A program made the translations under genes and the position numbers. A stretch of 64,000 bases of DNA, taken from assembly GCF_010994275.1 (NCBI RefSeq), contig NZ_WMCD01000001.1:1278290-1342289 (forward strand), written 5' to 3'. Positions within the stretch are counted from its first letter, which is position 1. The number at the start of each line of letters is the position of its first letter. Of this stretch, positions 62,631 to 64,000 are shown in pieces. A model generated the notes under the pieces. The model worked only from the letters and a program-made list of their open reading frames with translations. It did not search any database and was not told the origin of the DNA. This stretch comes from Cyclobacterium jeungdonense (GTDB lineage: Bacteria > Bacteroidota > Bacteroidia > Cytophagales > Cyclobacteriaceae).

Positions 62631-63221
62631 TTAAAATTCTACTGTTGGCGCATTTTCAGTACCAGCTGCAGCTTCGAAATAACCCTTTGTCTCAAATCCA
62701 TACCAACCGGCAAATACATTGTTCGGAAAGGTTCTGAGGTTGGCATTGTAGCCCTGAACGGACTGGTTGAAGTTTCTTCTTGCTACGGCAATTCTGTTTT
62801 CCGTTCCTTCGAGCTGCGCTTGCAATTCAAGAAAGTTTTGGTTGGCTTTCAAGTCAGGGTATCTTTCTACGGCTACAAGCAGCCTGCTAAGTGATCCGCT
62901 CAGTTGATCTTGTGCTTCCTGAAACCGGGCGATGTTTTCAGGAGTAAGGTCATCCGCCTGTAAGGTGATGGACGTTGCTTTTGCACGTGCTTCGATTACT
63001 CCCGTCAGCGTTTCTTGTTCAAAGTCCGCATAGCCTTTCACCGTATTGACCAGATTTGGAATCAGGTCAGCCCGGCGTTGGTACTGGGTTTCTACTTCGG
63101 CCCATTGAGCATTTACGGTTTCTTCGGTTTGCACAAAGGTATTGTACACGCCTACGGCTTTGCTGTAAACAAAGATGCCAATCAAAAGGATGATACCAAT
63201 GGGGATTAATACTTTTTTCAT
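62631..63221 (-). CDS. lemA: LemA family protein
   Basis: The 196-residue protein has one N-terminal membrane helix (VLIPIGIILLIGIFVYS) and the LemA helical bundle outside: VYNTFVQTEETVNAQWAEVE, TQYQRRADLIPNLVNTVKGY and VERYPDLKANQNFLELQAQL. NQSVQGYNANLRTFPNNVFA and FFEAAA-like endings complete the family pattern. It is the first gene of the lemA-TPM-TPM operon. The function of LemA is not settled; it is a conserved envelope protein. Confidence 0.93.
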   Translation of the reverse strand: MKKVLIPIGIILLIGIFVYSKAVGVYNTFVQTEETVNAQWAEVETQYQRRADLIPNLVNTVKGYADFEQETLTGVIEARAKATSITLQADDLTPENIARFQEAQDQLSGSLSRLLVAVERYPDLKANQNFLELQAQLEGTENRIAVARRNFNQSVQGYNANLRTFPNNVFAGWYGFETKGYFEAAAGTENAPTVEF

Positions 63222-63971
63222 AGTTAATATGGATGTTTAAAAAAACAGTGCAGGTGTTTGACGTAAAGGTAAGGCAGAGGGTTGTGAAAACCGACTTTTT
63301 TTAAAGATTCCGGAATCAGGCAAATGACAGTACAGTTCTTGTGCCAAAGCATCGTTCCCTCCGCCTTAACACCTTAAAAAACCGGCCATTAGGGCCATTC
63401 GTTCAAATGGTCTGTTGGAAGTAGCCTTACCTCTTAATCCTTTTTTCTAAGAATTCCTTAGACGGCTGCAAACCCCGTTTGAAATCAATATCGATCATTA
63501 TAAAAAGTTCAACCCTTTGTATTCTAAGTTTCAATACACCTTCTGAAAACGGTTCTGCTTTGAAAATATTGATCAGTTTAGTTGCTAATTCAGCCCTTCT
63601 TTTTGGAACACACTTTGAGTCGAGAAAATAAAACGAACTCAATTAAACCTGCAAACAAGGAGAGCAGCTATTAGTCGTGATCCTCCCAAAAATAAGATTG
63701 CGAATGCTACACTTACCAAGATTAGTAAATGACCGATAAAAAACCGTTTGAAGTAGACTCCCATATTTTCATTGGTTGCTGTCAACGTTAAGTATACGCA
63801 TAGCGCCGGATTCTAAGCATTTCACTTCCCACCTGCAGAAAAGTTTAAAAGAAGCTAATATCCTCAATTTTAGATATTCACCCCGCATTACGCTTATACA
63901 ATGTTGAACTCAACCTTCGGTAGCTAAAGGTTAACCGTTGGTATATTGCTCATAAACAAATCCTTATAATT
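63222..63971. other. Gene-poor right end with remnants of small ORFs
   Basis: No convincing gene fills this 750-bp stretch. On the minus strand a 41-codon frame from ATG 63764 encodes a hydrophobic segment (FIGHLLILVSVAFAILFLGG). After its stop the frame one base over continues plausibly (GLIEFVLFSRLKVCSKKKG), and a third frame at 63427-63642 gives 71 codons from a TTG. This may be a decayed small membrane protein gene. I see no clear promoter or terminator. Confidence 0.4.
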
Positions 63972-64000
63972 ATGAGCAAAATACGTAAAAATTACGGATG
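63972..64000 (+). CDS. Possible start of a gene cut by the window end
   Basis: An ATG at 63972 opens MSKIRKNYG and runs off the right edge. The basic start recalls OrfA proteins of IS3-type elements, but nine codons are too few to decide. Confidence 0.2.

Noticed and set aside
1..64000. CRISPR arrays, tRNA, rRNA and complete insertion sequences
   Set aside because: No regularly spaced repeats, no tRNA-like cloverleaf and no full transposase were found on reading both strands.

Overview
The window looks like a chromosomal segment of a Bacteroidota bacterium, probably order Cytophagales. This rests on family content: DUF3570/DUF4266 proteins, TonB-plug motifs attached to non-receptor proteins, a heavy-metal RND pump fused to its own TolC-type channel, many secreted hydrolases and sulfatases, and one good TTG-N20-TAnnTTTG promoter of the Bacteroidota type. 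The lineage call is an inference. No rRNA, tRNA, CRISPR array or complete insertion sequence was seen.

Layout. 0-10.6 kb: a truncated secreted protein, a secreted nucleoside hydrolase, an MG2/TonB-plug protein, and a pair of large secreted carbohydrate enzymes, one of which joins three lyase-type domains in a single chain. 10.7-19 kb: housekeeping genes (lipoprotein, ROK sugar kinase, CvfB-like S1 protein, AGCS amino-acid symporter, acyl-CoA oxidase-like enzyme, SLC13 transporter with RCK domains). 19-22 kb: a two-gene sulfatase operon. 22.2-23.9 kb: an ECF sigma factor, a small one-helix membrane protein and a Spy-like periplasmic protein that carries a TonB-plug-like tail. 24-35.1 kb: a metal-response locus. 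A response regulator and histidine kinase precede a six-gene operon encoding a CzcA-TolC fusion, an adaptor, a thioredoxin, ApbE, DUF4266 and DUF3570. 11-bp-spaced CTTAAGA repeats lie in front of both the regulator and the pump, which suggests one regulon. 35.2-56.5 kb: a PH/GRAM-like membrane protein, an orphan contractile tail sheath gene, a DinB protein, and a complete ABC (Tc) toxin operon: a TcB-TcC fusion and a TcA split in two. 56.7-63.2 kb: a GH67/GH20-like lipoprotein, a twice-frameshifted Ntn amide hydrolase, a VOC protein and a lemA-TPM-TPM operon. The last 0.8 kb holds no convincing gene.

The items most worth attention are: (1) the metal-efflux operon that also carries the ApbE/DUF4266/DUF3570/thioredoxin module, with its apparent operator repeats; (2) the Tc toxin, whose variable C-terminal effector domain has a His/Asp pattern like zinc-dependent phospholipase-type hydrolases; (3) a dispersed element of about 91-115 bp in three copies. 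Each copy ends exactly at a start codon, contains an imperfect long hairpin, and in two copies encodes an uninterrupted short leader ORF that stops 4 nt before the downstream ATG; (4) the three-domain polysaccharide lyase.
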